From assembly GCA_963782495.1 (NCBI GenBank), contig CAWAJU010000006.1, forward strand, positions 248,001 through 312,000: a DNA stretch of 64,000 nt, written 5' to 3'. Shown here piece after piece: positions 38,804 through 47,556 of this stretch. Within the stretch, counting starts at the first letter, position 1. Every line of letters begins with the position of its first letter. The translations under genes were made by a program, and so were the position numbers. Source of the DNA: DASQBT01 sp963782495 (GTDB taxonomy: Bacteria; Pseudomonadota; Gammaproteobacteria; Burkholderiales; Thiobacillaceae). The notes beneath the pieces were generated by a model. The model saw only the letters and a list, made by a program, of their open reading frames with translations, was not told where the DNA came from and made no database searches.

Positions 38804-39970
38804 GGAAACCCAGCAAAAGTCATCAAGCAACCGTGTCGTGCATTAATATTGGTGCGTGACTGGGAGGGAGACGAATGAGACAACAAACCTTTGCCGAAGG
38901 CAGCTTTGAACTTCATGCCAAGCCCACGCGGCGCGCGACGTTTCTTGCCGAGATGGAGCGTGTGGTGCCTTGGTCTGAACTGTGCGCGGTAATCGCGCCG
39001 TACTACCCTGCAGGTGAAGGCGGCCGGCCGACGGTGGGGCTGGAGCGCATGCTGCGCGTCTACTTCCTGCAGCAATGGTTCAACCTGTCCGACCCGGCGG
39101 TGGAAGAGGCCATCTACGACTCGGCTGCCATGCGCCGCTTCGTCGGCATCGATCTCGGGCGTGAAGCCGCGCCGGACGAGACCACCGTTCTGCGCTTTAG
39201 GCATCTGCTGGAGAAGCACCACTTGGGCAAAAAGCTGTTCGAGCAGGTGCACCGCCACCTGGAGGCGCAAGGCATGAAGGTGGCCCGAGGCACCATCGTC
39301 GACGCCACCATCATCTCTGCGCCGTCCTCGACCAAGAACCGCGATCAAAAGCGCGACCCGGACATGCACCAGACCAAGAAGGGCAACCAGTGGCACTTCG
39401 GCATGAAGGCGCACATAGGGGTCGATTCCAAGAACAAGCTGATCCACTCGGTGGTGGCCACCGCCGCCAACGTGGCAGATTCGCAAGTGCTCTCTGACCT
39501 GTTGCATGGAGATGAAACCAAGGTTTGGGGCGACCGTGCCTATCAGGGGCAAACGGAGGTCATCAAGCAATGCGCGCCCCAAGCGCAGGACATGACCAAC
39601 CGGCGCTGCCGCCGCAAGGGCGAAGTCGATGAAATCGAACGGGCGAAGAACCGGAACAAATCCCGTGTGCGCGCGAAGGTCGAGCACGCGTTCGGTGTCA
39701 TCAAGAACATCTTCGGTTTCGTGAAGGTGCGCTACAAGGGACTGGAGAAGAATGCGAACCGATTGTTCGCCACCTGCGCCCTGGCGAATTTGTACCTGGC
39801 GCGACATCACCTGTTGCGACCTCAAGGGGCAAGGTGCGCCCAATGAATGAGAAATGGCCAGAAAGGCCGAACGATGCCGGGGTAAAATACCCGGAATCAA
39901 CCCGAAGCCTTGCCGCTGATGATCATGCATCCAATTTGCTCATGAAAATTGGGGCTTCTTCAGACCTTCC
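38804..39970 (+). mobile_element. IS5-family insertion sequence, 1167 bp, complete
   Basis: Left end GGAAACCCAGCAAAAGTC and right end (read inward) GGAAGGTCTGAAGAAGCC form imperfect terminal inverted repeats, matching at 11 of 18 positions, flanked by the direct repeat TTAG. The size and single transposase gene fit the IS5 group. It lies in the gap between two co-directional minus-strand genes, 44 bases before the start of the downstream one, so it disrupts their co-transcription but neither reading frame. Confidence 0.85.
38875..39846 (+). CDS. IS5-family transposase (DDE)
   Basis: A 323-aa transposase beginning with the DUF772-type N-terminal domain (GRPTVGLERMLRVYFLQQWFNLSDPAVEEAIYD, residues about 45–80) followed by the DDE catalytic domain: first Asp in GTIVDATII, second Asp in KVWGDRAYQG and Glu in RVRAKVEHAFGVIK. 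It has a good gggagggag ribosome site and no frameshift, so it is probably active. Confidence 0.93.
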   Translation: MRQQTFAEGSFELHAKPTRRATFLAEMERVVPWSELCAVIAPYYPAGEGGRPTVGLERMLRVYFLQQWFNLSDPAVEEAIYDSAAMRRFVGIDLGREAAPDETTVLRFRHLLEKHHLGKKLFEQVHRHLEAQGMKVARGTIVDATIISAPSSTKNRDQKRDPDMHQTKKGNQWHFGMKAHIGVDSKNKLIHSVVATAANVADSQVLSDLLHGDETKVWGDRAYQGQTEVIKQCAPQAQDMTNRRCRRKGEVDEIERAKNRNKSRVRAKVEHAFGVIKNIFGFVKVRYKGLEKNANRLFATCALANLYLARHHLLRPQGARCAQ

Positions 39971-39974
39971 TTAG
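39971..39974. repeat. Right target-site duplication of the IS
   Basis: TTAG directly after the right end of the element. On the minus strand it supplies the TAA stop of the 183-aa gene, which was also its stop before insertion because the left copy restores the same sequence. Confidence 0.75.
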
Positions 39975-40522
39975 CTTATAAGACCCTTCGCTTTGCCCCA
40001 TTCCAACCACGCCTGCGTCATTTTCTTCACCCTGCCGGCATCTTCGGCCTTTACCGGATTTTCGCCGGTTAGTGATATAAGGGCCCAAAACCAGTGGCCG
40101 CTGTTAACCTGTAAATCCCTTAAAACCAAGGGGATCACTTTGGGTCCGAGCCCAATAATGCGCTGGTACGCTGGATGCATAACAATCTCGGTTGTCGAAG
40201 ATGACAGCTTTGTTTCTTCGCGCCACTTGGCTACTAAGTCGGAAAACTCGGCTGTTAGATCAGTCGTGTCAAATGCCGTTACATTCTGTTGTGCAGCATG
40301 GAGTGCTGCGACCCTGCGGTGCCTGACTGCGGCTCTCGCGCTTTGATAAAGCGCTAAGACCAACTTCTTATCGAAGTATGGTTTGGCGGGTTCAATGGAC
40401 AACGTAATGGCGTCTACTTCGCTGTTCTTGGCGCGATCATCTTCTGTGAACCATTCGGCCCCTTGAGAGAATGGCTTACGGCTTCTGAAGGAATTGGGGT
40501 TTTGGAGGCCGTATTCGTTCAT
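39971..40522 (-). CDS. 183-aa protein of unknown function (HWFWAL-type)
   Basis: Not assigned to a named family. The N-terminal third is charged; residues about 95–183 form a compact helical block, with MHPAYQRIIGLGPKVIPLVL, SGHWFWALISLTGENPV and MTQAWLEWGKAKG as its most distinctive motifs. I recall similar HWFWAL-containing proteins beside YNCIAW-type proteins elsewhere, supporting a functional pair. The start ATG overlaps the stop of the 227-aa gene (ATGA). Confidence 0.65.
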   Translation of the reverse strand: MNEYGLQNPNSFRSRKPFSQGAEWFTEDDRAKNSEVDAITLSIEPAKPYFDKKLVLALYQSARAAVRHRRVAALHAAQQNVTAFDTTDLTAEFSDLVAKWREETKLSSSTTEIVMHPAYQRIIGLGPKVIPLVLRDLQVNSGHWFWALISLTGENPVKAEDAGRVKKMTQAWLEWGKAKGLIS

Positions 40523-41202
40523 GTTCCCTCCGAGTCAATATATGTTATTGAGGCAAGTTGTAGTGCTTCTCTTAGCCTTTGCGCCTTGCGTTTTGCTCTC
40601 GTAAGATTGTGAATCAGCTGATCTATGTCAGCCGCATTAAGAGAGACGAAAAATTCCTTCGTGTTGTCGGTATCGTCTGAAAAATACTCCAGCTTCAAAG
40701 TGTGTATTACCAAGGCGCCGTTGATTTCGTCGCTTTCTAGGTCAAAGATTGGACGAATGTCTGAAATCACTCTCGAAGTGACAAGATTTCGTTCGATTTG
40801 ATAGAGGACATTGGTAGCCTTCGCCCCGGTGGCCAGGGATGGAACCCTTAGCAGTTTTTGCAGCGCATTTAATAAGCTCAACGCTACGTCGGGCTGAAAA
40901 TCTTTTTTCTGGCCGAATTCTTCAGTAAACGCTTCGACCAAATCGTCGATAAAAATGTTGACGGGGCTGTCAGAAGCCAATATGGCAGGATACAAGGACA
41001 GTAGCGTTTCAACAATTGTTACCCCATCCTGGTACGGGATAGATCGTAGATCTTTCGCGATTGAGTTCGGTGCGTCTGGCAGATACAGTTGGACTGGCTG
41101 ATTGGCCAAAACGGTGAAGAGCTCATCTATCGAATCTTCTGAAAGCTTGGCTAGTTTCAATAAAGGATCGAGACGTTTTGGAGGTATGAATAATCGTGAC
41201 AT
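40519..41202 (-). CDS. 227-aa protein of unknown function
   Basis: No family recognised. A mostly helical, soluble protein without signal peptide or membrane segments; the N-terminus MSRLFIPPKRLDPLLKLAKL is amphipathic, and the C-terminal third (FVSLNAADIDQLIHNLTRAKRKAQRLREALQ) is a probable coiled coil or helical hairpin. It is coupled to the 183-aa gene by a 4-base overlap, so the two products probably work together. A+T content is clearly above that of the housekeeping genes, suggesting transfer. Confidence 0.65.
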   Translation of the reverse strand: MSRLFIPPKRLDPLLKLAKLSEDSIDELFTVLANQPVQLYLPDAPNSIAKDLRSIPYQDGVTIVETLLSLYPAILASDSPVNIFIDDLVEAFTEEFGQKKDFQPDVALSLLNALQKLLRVPSLATGAKATNVLYQIERNLVTSRVISDIRPIFDLESDEINGALVIHTLKLEYFSDDTDNTKEFFVSLNAADIDQLIHNLTRAKRKAQRLREALQLASITYIDSEGT

Positions 41203-41458
41203 GCGATCTATTGAGAGTTGTGAGGAGTCTTGGTACTTAGCATCGCCTAGGGATGTTTAAGTAAGTTTCGAACAGCCTACAAGCGGTAGATCTTCACAAA
41301 GTGTACTCTTCTGAATAGGCCAAGTAATCTCGAATGAAAATAAGCGCCAGTTCTTTGACGGGCCGTCGCGGCGATACATATACTACAATTTTCCTACATC
41401 GACCAAACGCTCGACTGTAATTGCATAAATGTAGGATTAATTTGATCAATGTTTTCGG

Positions 41459-41534
<76 letters not shown>

Positions 41535-41554
41535 ACGAGGCCGGAATTATAGCC

Positions 41555-41929
41555 TTAGCCGGGCGGGCCGGGAAAGGCGGCGGCGAGTTTGGCGTAGAAA
41601 TTGGGTATGCGCGGCGGGGCGGCGAGCCAGCCGAGCAGGATGCCGCAGGAGTTGGCGAGGGCATCGTAGACATCGGGCTGGCGGTGGGGGGTCAGGGCCT
41701 GAGCCAGTTCCATGATGATGCCCAATGCGACAAAGTCCAGCGCCAGGCGCAGGCGGTGGACGGATGAAAGGTGCAGCTGCGACCACCAGGCCATGAGTGT
41801 GGTATAGGCCAACAGGTGGTTGAGCTTGTCGCCGTGGCGGAAGTGGAGTTCGATCGGGTGGGGGGTGAGTGAAAGGAAGATGATTGCGGCGATCACCAGC
41901 CACCCCGCTGCCTTCCAATACGTTCGCAT
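41555..41929 (-). CDS. VanZ-like small membrane protein
   Basis: A 124-aa protein with four hydrophobic helices and the VanZ-type pattern SLTPHPIELHFRHGDKLNHLLAY and GIIMELAQALTPHRQPDVYDALANSCG (the D/K-x-x-H and E-x-x-Q charged positions inside membranes). The role of such proteins outside glycopeptide resistance is unknown. The ATG overlaps the TAA stop of lgt by one base (TAATG), so it is coupled to lgt; a longer frame to 41995 lies within lgt and is rejected. Confidence 0.7.
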   Translation of the reverse strand: MRTYWKAAGWLVIAAIIFLSLTPHPIELHFRHGDKLNHLLAYTTLMAWWSQLHLSSVHRLRLALDFVALGIIMELAQALTPHRQPDVYDALANSCGILLGWLAAPPRIPNFYAKLAAAFPGPPG

Positions 41930-42714
41930 TAGCGCCTCTTGTAGGACCAGACCAGCATGATGACGCCCGCGAGTATCATCGGCAGGGACAGCCACTGGCC
42001 CATGCTGACCAGGTAGGAATGGCCGAAGATGCCGGCGTCGGGTTCACGGAAATATTCTGCGAGAGAGCGGAAGACGCCATAGCCGATCAGGAACACCGCA
42101 GAGACGGCACCAGTCGGCCGGGCCTTGCGCGAATAGAACCACAGGATGATGAACAGCATCAGGCCCTCGCCCAGCGCCTGGTAGATTTGAGAGGGGTGGC
42201 GCGGCAGGTTGTCGACTTGCGGAAACACCATGGCCCAGGGCAGGCTCGGGTCCGCCACCCGGCCCCAAAGTTCGCCGTTGATGAAGTTTCCGATGCGGCC
42301 GGCGGCGAGTCCCAGCGGTACCAGCGGCGCGATGAAATCCATGGTGGAGAGCCAGTTGACTTTGTGCTTGCGAGTCCAGAAGGCGACGGCAATGAGCACC
42401 CCAAGAAAGCCTCCGTGAAAGCTCATGCCGCCTTTCCACACGGCAATGATTTCGCCCGGATGCGAGAAATAGTAACCCGGATCGTAGAACAGCACCTGGC
42501 CCAGCCTTCCGCCCAGCACCACGCCAAGTACGCCATAGAACAGGAGGTCGTCCAGGCCTTGTTCCGTCACGCCCAATTCGGGTCGGGCGGCTAGCCGGCG
42601 TTTGCCCAGCCACCAGAGCTGCAGAAAGGCGAGCAGGTACATCAGGCCATACCAGTGCACGGCGAGCGGGCCTAGATGGACGGCAACGGGGTCGAACTGG
42701 GGGTGGACGAGCAT
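41929..42714 (-). CDS. lgt: Prolipoprotein diacylglyceryl transferase
   Basis: The inner-membrane enzyme that adds diacylglycerol to the lipobox Cys of prolipoproteins, the first step of lipoprotein maturation. The 261-aa protein has seven predicted helices and the Lgt signatures: MSFHGGFLGVLIAV and GRIGNFINGELWGR with its catalytic-region Arg/Asn. Its start lies directly beside a four-fold heptamer repeat. It is divergent from ilvD. Confidence 0.95.
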   Translation of the reverse strand: MLVHPQFDPVAVHLGPLAVHWYGLMYLLAFLQLWWLGKRRLAARPELGVTEQGLDDLLFYGVLGVVLGGRLGQVLFYDPGYYFSHPGEIIAVWKGGMSFHGGFLGVLIAVAFWTRKHKVNWLSTMDFIAPLVPLGLAAGRIGNFINGELWGRVADPSLPWAMVFPQVDNLPRHPSQIYQALGEGLMLFIILWFYSRKARPTGAVSAVFLIGYGVFRSLAEYFREPDAGIFGHSYLVSMGQWLSLPMILAGVIMLVWSYKRR

Positions 42715-42715
42715 G

Positions 42716-42743
42716 GTGAGGCGTGAGGGGTGAGGCGTGAGGG
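42716..42743. repeat. Tandem repeat GTGAGGCGTGAGGG x2 upstream of lgt
   Basis: Two perfect 14-base copies (four imperfect heptamers) occupy the DNA immediately before the lgt ATG; on the minus strand they read CCTCACG CCTCACC. They replace a normal ribosome site, so copy number could affect lgt translation. Confidence 0.7.
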
Positions 42744-42796
42744 GTTAAAATGGAAGGATTATCCCATTTTGTTATTGAGGCTGTTCGACAATAGAA

Positions 42797-42864
42797 GGAT
42801 TGCTTCTCCGGCCTTGCCTCTTCGCAAGAACGTCATTGTGAGCAGCGCAGGGGCGCGGCAATCC
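42797..42864. repeat. Palindromic interspersed repeat upstream of ilvD
   Basis: Bounded by GGATTGC (42797–42803) and its inverse GCAATCC (42858–42864), with an internal CGTCATTGTGAGC (42830–42842). This resembles the dispersed 'GTCATTGCGAG...GCAATCC' element found between genes of many bacteria. It ends about 35 bases before the ilvD ATG, so it lies in the leader or promoter. Confidence 0.55.
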
Positions 42865-42899
42865 AGGTATTTTCGTGCAGCATACCGAGAGTGACCGAA

Positions 42900-44750
42900 A
42901 TGCCCGCTTATCGTTCCCGCACCACCACCCACGGCCGCAACATGGCTGGCGCCCGCGCCTTGTGGCGCGCTACCGGCATGAAAGATGGCGACTTCGACAA
43001 ACCCATCATCGCGATCGCCAATTCCTTCACCCAGTTCGTGCCCGGCCACGTGCATCTGAAAGACCTCGGCCAGCTGGTGGCACGCGAAATCGAGGCGGCT
43101 GGCGGCGTGGCCAAGGAGTTCGACACCATTGCGGTGGACGACGGCATCGCCATGGGCCATGGCGGCATGTTGTATTCGCTGCCCAGCCGCGACCTGATCG
43201 CCGATTCGGTCGAGTACATGGTCAACGCGCATTGCGCGGACGCGCTGGTATGCATCTCCAACTGCGACAAGATCACGCCTGGCATGTTGATGGCGGCCTT
43301 GCGCCTCAATGTCCCCACGGTGTTCGTTTCGGGTGGGCCGATGGAATCGGGCAAGGCCAATATTCACGGCAAGCTGATGAAGCTCGACCTGGTTGATGCG
43401 ATGGTGAGCGCGGCGGATTCGAGGAACACTGACGAAGAAGTCATGCAGATGGAACGTTCCGCCTGCCCGACCTGCGGGTCGTGCTCGGGCATGTTCACCG
43501 CCAATTCGATGAACTGCCTGACTGAGGCGCTGGGACTGTCTTTGCCGGGCAACGGCTCGGTGCTGGCCACCCATGCGGAGCGGAAAAATCTGTTCCTGGC
43601 TGCCGGCCGGCTGATCGTGCAATTGGCGCGACGCTATTACGAAGGCGACGAGGCATCGGTACTGCCGCGCTCGATTGCAACATTTGACGCATTTGAAAAT
43701 GCCATCGCCCTCGACATCGCCATGGGCGGTTCGACCAATACCGTGCTGCACCTGCTCGCTGCTGCGCACGAGGCCCAAGTCGATTTCAGCATGAAAGACA
43801 TCGACCGCATGTCGCGCAAGGTGCCCAATCTGTCCAAGGTGGCGCCCGCCACCCAGCTGTTCCACATGGAGGACGTTCACCGCGCGGGCGGCGTGATGGC
43901 GTTATTGGGTGAACTCGATCGCGGCGGCCTGGTGCACCGCGACCTGCCCACGGTATTGTGCAAGTCCATGGGCGAGCAGATCGACAAGTACGACATCCGC
44001 CGCACCGAGGAAGAGGACGTGAAGCATTACTACCGGGCCGGGCCGGGCAATGTGCCGACCCAGGTCGCCTTCTCGCAGGACAAGCGCTGGAAGACGCTGG
44101 ATGACGACCGCGCCGCAGGGTGCATCCGCGATATCGAGCATGCCTATTCCAGGGAAGGCGGGCTCGCGGTTCTATACGGCAATCTGGCTGAGCACGGCTG
44201 CATCGTGAAAACGGCCGGCGTGGATGAATCGATCTGGAAGTTCTCCGGTCCCGCGCGCATTTTCGAATCGCAGGAGGCGGCGGTACAGGCCATCCTCGCC
44301 GATCAGGTCAAGGAAGGCGACGTGGTGGTGATCCGCTACGAAGGTCCGCGCGGCGGGCCGGGCATGCAGGAAATGCTCTACCCAACTTCATATATCAAGT
44401 CCAAGGGCCTGGGCAAGGTTTGTGCGCTGGTCACTGACGGGCGCTTTTCCGGTGGCACTTCGGGGCTGTCCATCGGACATGTTTCGCCTGAAGCGGCAGA
44501 GGGCGGTGTGATCGGGTTGGTGCATGAAGGCGACCGGATCGAAATCAACATCCCCAAGCGCAGCATCGATCTGGTGGTGCACGAGGCGGAGTTGGAACGA
44601 CGCCGAACCGAGATGGAGGCCAAGGGTCATGATGCGTGGAAGCCAGTCAAGCGCGAGCGCCTGGTGTCAGAGGCGTTGCGGGCCTACGCGGCGATGACGA
44701 CCAGCGCCGCGTTTGGGGCGGTGAGGGATGTTACGCAGGTGGAGGAATAA
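42900..44750 (+). CDS. ilvD: Dihydroxy-acid dehydratase
   Basis: Dehydrates dihydroxy acids to the 2-oxo acid precursors of valine, leucine and isoleucine. The 616-aa protein has MPAYRSRTTTHGRNMAGA at the start, the iron–sulfur ligands in CISNCDKITPGM and CPTCGSCSGMFTANSMNC, the GSTNTVLHL segment and the C-terminal GRFSGGTSGLSIGHVSPEA motif. The ATG at 42900 matches the family N-terminus; a GTG nine bases earlier is also open. Confidence 0.96.
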   Translation: MPAYRSRTTTHGRNMAGARALWRATGMKDGDFDKPIIAIANSFTQFVPGHVHLKDLGQLVAREIEAAGGVAKEFDTIAVDDGIAMGHGGMLYSLPSRDLIADSVEYMVNAHCADALVCISNCDKITPGMLMAALRLNVPTVFVSGGPMESGKANIHGKLMKLDLVDAMVSAADSRNTDEEVMQMERSACPTCGSCSGMFTANSMNCLTEALGLSLPGNGSVLATHAERKNLFLAAGRLIVQLARRYYEGDEASVLPRSIATFDAFENAIALDIAMGGSTNTVLHLLAAAHEAQVDFSMKDIDRMSRKVPNLSKVAPATQLFHMEDVHRAGGVMALLGELDRGGLVHRDLPTVLCKSMGEQIDKYDIRRTEEEDVKHYYRAGPGNVPTQVAFSQDKRWKTLDDDRAAGCIRDIEHAYSREGGLAVLYGNLAEHGCIVKTAGVDESIWKFSGPARIFESQEAAVQAILADQVKEGDVVVIRYEGPRGGPGMQEMLYPTSYIKSKGLGKVCALVTDGRFSGGTSGLSIGHVSPEAAEGGVIGLVHEGDRIEINIPKRSIDLVVHEAELERRRTEMEAKGHDAWKPVKRERLVSEALRAYAAMTTSAAFGAVRDVTQVEE

Positions 44751-44786
44751 GACTGAACCACAGATGAGCACTCCAAAGAGCACGAT

Positions 44787-45392
44787 ATGAAGGCGATCCT
44801 GGTGGCAAACCCCAAAGGGGGCAGCGGCAAGACCACGGTGGTGACCAATCTGGCCGGCATGCTGGCGGTCGCAGGCAATCAGGTTCGGCTGCTAGACCTG
44901 GATCGGCAGCAATCTGCCACTCAGTGGCTCTCCCGGCGTGACGCCCAGTTACCGGCGATTGCCAGGGTGGAAGGCGAAGAGGCAGACGGCAAGGGCTGGC
45001 TGATCATCGATACACCTGCCGCGTTGCACGGCAAGAATCTGGAACATGCCCTCAAGCTGGTGCAAAAGGTACTGATCCCGATCGGTGCGTCGCTCTTCGA
45101 TATCCAGGCCAGCCGGGATTTTCTGCAGGTACTGGCGGACGAAAAAGTGGTGCGCAAGGGCAAGATCGATGTGGCGGTGGTGGGGATGCGCATGGCGCCG
45201 CGCACCCGCGCAGCGGTGACGCTGGAGCAGTTTCTCGCCGGCCTGGAATTGCCCGTGCTTGCGCATTTGCGCGAGGCGCAGAACTACGTCAATGCTGCCT
45301 TCGAGGGCAAGACGATCTTTGACCTGCCCCCCCATCTGGCCGAGCGCGACCAGGAAGACTGGCTGGAAATCAGCCGCTGGCTTCACAGGTAG
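44787..45392 (+). CDS. Orphan ParA-family ATPase
   Basis: A 201-aa P-loop ATPase with the deviant Walker A KGGSGKTT (residues 10–17, signature Lys10), the switch I DLDRQQSATQW and a Walker B-like WLIIDTPA. It is shorter than chromosomal ParA and has no N-terminal helix-turn-helix; no parB or centromere-like repeat is nearby. Such small ParA-like proteins position diverse cargoes (McdA- or PpfA-like), but no cargo gene can be named here. It is followed after six bases by the YyaL-type gene. Confidence 0.85.
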   Translation: MKAILVANPKGGSGKTTVVTNLAGMLAVAGNQVRLLDLDRQQSATQWLSRRDAQLPAIARVEGEEADGKGWLIIDTPAALHGKNLEHALKLVQKVLIPIGASLFDIQASRDFLQVLADEKVVRKGKIDVAVVGMRMAPRTRAAVTLEQFLAGLELPVLAHLREAQNYVNAAFEGKTIFDLPPHLAERDQEDWLEISRWLHR

Positions 45393-45398
45393 CGGCTC

Positions 45399-47435
45399 AT
45401 GCCCAACCGACTCGCGCTGGAATCTTCGCCCTATCTGCTTCAGCACGCCGACAATCCGGTTGACTGGTATCCCTGGGGCCCGGCTGCGCTGGACAAGGCG
45501 CGCGCCGAGGACAAACCCATCCTGCTGTCGATCGGCTATTCAACCTGCCACTGGTGCCACGTCATGGCGCGCGAATGCTTTGAGGATGCTGAAGTGGCGG
45601 AAGTGATGAATCGCCTGTTTGTCAGCATCAAGGTGGATCGCGAGGAGCGGCCGGATCTCGATCAGATTTATCAGACGGTGCACCAGATCTTCGCACGGCG
45701 CGGCGGTGGCTGGCCACTGACGATGTTCCTCACGCCCGACCAGGTGCCATTTTTTGCCGGCACCTATTTTCCCAAGCAGGCGCGTCAGGGTCTGCCCGGT
45801 TTCATCCAGTTGATGCAGCAGGTCGAGCGGGCCTACCGGGAACGGCGGCAGGACATCGAGGCACAGAATCAGGAGTTGCTCTCCGCGCTCGCTCAATATG
45901 AGCCGGCAGTCTCGGTCGAGGCGCAATTTGATCCCGAGCCCCTGGAAGTCGCGCGCAGGCAACTGGCCCAGTCCTTCGATCCGCGCTGGGGCGGGTTCTC
46001 CAAGGCGCCGAAATTTCCCCGTCCGGCTGAACTAGAATTCCTGCTGCGCCAGACTTCAGACCAGAAGGCCCGGGACATGGCCTTGTTTACCCTCGAACGC
46101 ATGCTGCGCGGCGGACTCATCGACCAACTGGGCGGCGGTTTCTACCGTTACTCGGTGGATGAACGCTGGGCGATTCCGCATTTCGAAAAGATGCTCTACG
46201 ACAACGGTCCACTGCTGGGCCTGATGGCGGATGCGTGGGCGCTGACCGGGGATGCGATCTTTTCCGATGCCGCGGAACGGACGACGGGCTGGCTGGCACG
46301 CGAGATGACAGCGCCTGGCGGTGCATTCTATGCGGCCCAGGATGCCGACTCCGAACATGTGGAAGGCAAGTTCTACGTGTGGACGCCGGATGAGGTTCGT
46401 GGCTTGCTCAGTGCTGAGCAATGGGCGGTGGCGGCGCCAGTCTGGGCGCTGGATCAGCCGGCCAATTTCGAAGCCGAATACTGGCATTTGCAGCAGCCGC
46501 ATACTCAAGTGGAGCTGGCGCAAGCCCTGAATGTCCCCCAGCCGGAAGCGACGGCTCGACTGGAGGGCGCACGCCGCACGCTGTTTGCGGCGCGTGAAAA
46601 GCGCGTCCACCCGGGGCGCGATGACAAGATCCTCACCAGCTGGAACGCACTGATGATCACCGGACTGGCGCATGCCGGCCGCGTCATGGGTCGTCAGGAC
46701 TGGGTGGGCCAGGCGCAGGCCGCGGCGGATCACCTGCGTGCCGGCGTTTGGCGGGACGGCCGGCTTTACGCCAGCTTGACCGCGTCCGGACCCAAGCTGA
46801 CAGCGTATCTCGACGACTATGCCTTCCTGCTCGAGACCCTGCTCGAACTGCTGCAGGCGGAGTTCCGCCACGCGGACTTGGATTGGGCTCGGCAAATCGC
46901 GGACGCACTGCTCGAGCATTTCGAAGACGCCGAGGCCGGCGGATTCTTTTTCACCGCCCATGATCACGAGGCACTCATACACAGAACCAAGCCGGGGTAC
47001 GACAACGCCACGCCGTCCGGCAATGCGGTGGCGGCTTGGGCCTTGAACCGGCTGGGCGTGTTGCTGGACGAGCCGCGTTACCACCAGGCGGCGGCGCGCA
47101 CGCTCGGCCTGTTCTGGCCCGGGGTTCAGCAGATGCCGATGGGCTTCACGCGCATGCTGGCCTTGCTGGAAGAATGGCTGGCACCACCGGCGTTGGTCGT
47201 GGTGAGGGGGCCGCCGAGCGATCTCGCCGATTGGCGCCAAGCTTTGGGCCGGATGCAGGGGGTGATGGGCTTTGTGTTGCCCAACGGGCTGGATGGGTTG
47301 CCTGACACCCTCAACAAGCCTGAAGCCGAGAAAACCCGAGCATGGATTTGTCTGGGCCAGCGCTGCCTGGCGCCGGTCACCAGTCTGCTCGAACTTACGC
47401 AGGCCTTACAAATCTTGTTGCAGAATCCTAACTAG
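45399..47435 (+). CDS. Thioredoxin-domain protein of the YyaL/SPATA20 family
   Basis: A 678-aa cytosolic protein: an N-terminal thioredoxin-like DUF255 domain beginning LALESSPYLLQHADNPVDW with CHWC at Cys50/Cys53, followed by an (alpha/alpha)6-barrel resembling cellobiose epimerases and glycosidases (GGFSKAPKFPRP, HFEKMLYDNG, FYAAQDADSE, DDKILTSWNALM, RTKPGYDNATPSGN). The family is conserved from bacteria to animals, but its reaction is not established. Confidence 0.9.
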   Translation: MPNRLALESSPYLLQHADNPVDWYPWGPAALDKARAEDKPILLSIGYSTCHWCHVMARECFEDAEVAEVMNRLFVSIKVDREERPDLDQIYQTVHQIFARRGGGWPLTMFLTPDQVPFFAGTYFPKQARQGLPGFIQLMQQVERAYRERRQDIEAQNQELLSALAQYEPAVSVEAQFDPEPLEVARRQLAQSFDPRWGGFSKAPKFPRPAELEFLLRQTSDQKARDMALFTLERMLRGGLIDQLGGGFYRYSVDERWAIPHFEKMLYDNGPLLGLMADAWALTGDAIFSDAAERTTGWLAREMTAPGGAFYAAQDADSEHVEGKFYVWTPDEVRGLLSAEQWAVAAPVWALDQPANFEAEYWHLQQPHTQVELAQALNVPQPEATARLEGARRTLFAAREKRVHPGRDDKILTSWNALMITGLAHAGRVMGRQDWVGQAQAAADHLRAGVWRDGRLYASLTASGPKLTAYLDDYAFLLETLLELLQAEFRHADLDWARQIADALLEHFEDAEAGGFFFTAHDHEALIHRTKPGYDNATPSGNAVAAWALNRLGVLLDEPRYHQAAARTLGLFWPGVQQMPMGFTRMLALLEEWLAPPALVVVRGPPSDLADWRQALGRMQGVMGFVLPNGLDGLPDTLNKPEAEKTRAWICLGQRCLAPVTSLLELTQALQILLQNPN

Positions 47436-47556
47436 CCGAATTCATGCCTTCAATTGGTAGGCAAATACCAGATCGCGGTCTTGTTTACCTCGCCGTTTTT
47501 CGTAACATAGGCATAGACGCGGATTGTCCGCTCCAACAAACGAAACGGAGAACTTC

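Noticed and set aside
38800..39930. Minus-strand frame of 376 codons covering the IS
   Set aside because: Shadow of the transposase; it starts and ends near IS boundaries by chance.
42759..43880. Minus-strand frame of 373 codons opposite ilvD
   Set aside because: Antisense to conserved ilvD; His/Arg-rich translation typical of shadow frames.
46056..47240. Minus-strand frame of 394 codons opposite the YyaL-type gene
   Set aside because: Shadow frame; the sense strand encodes all family motifs.
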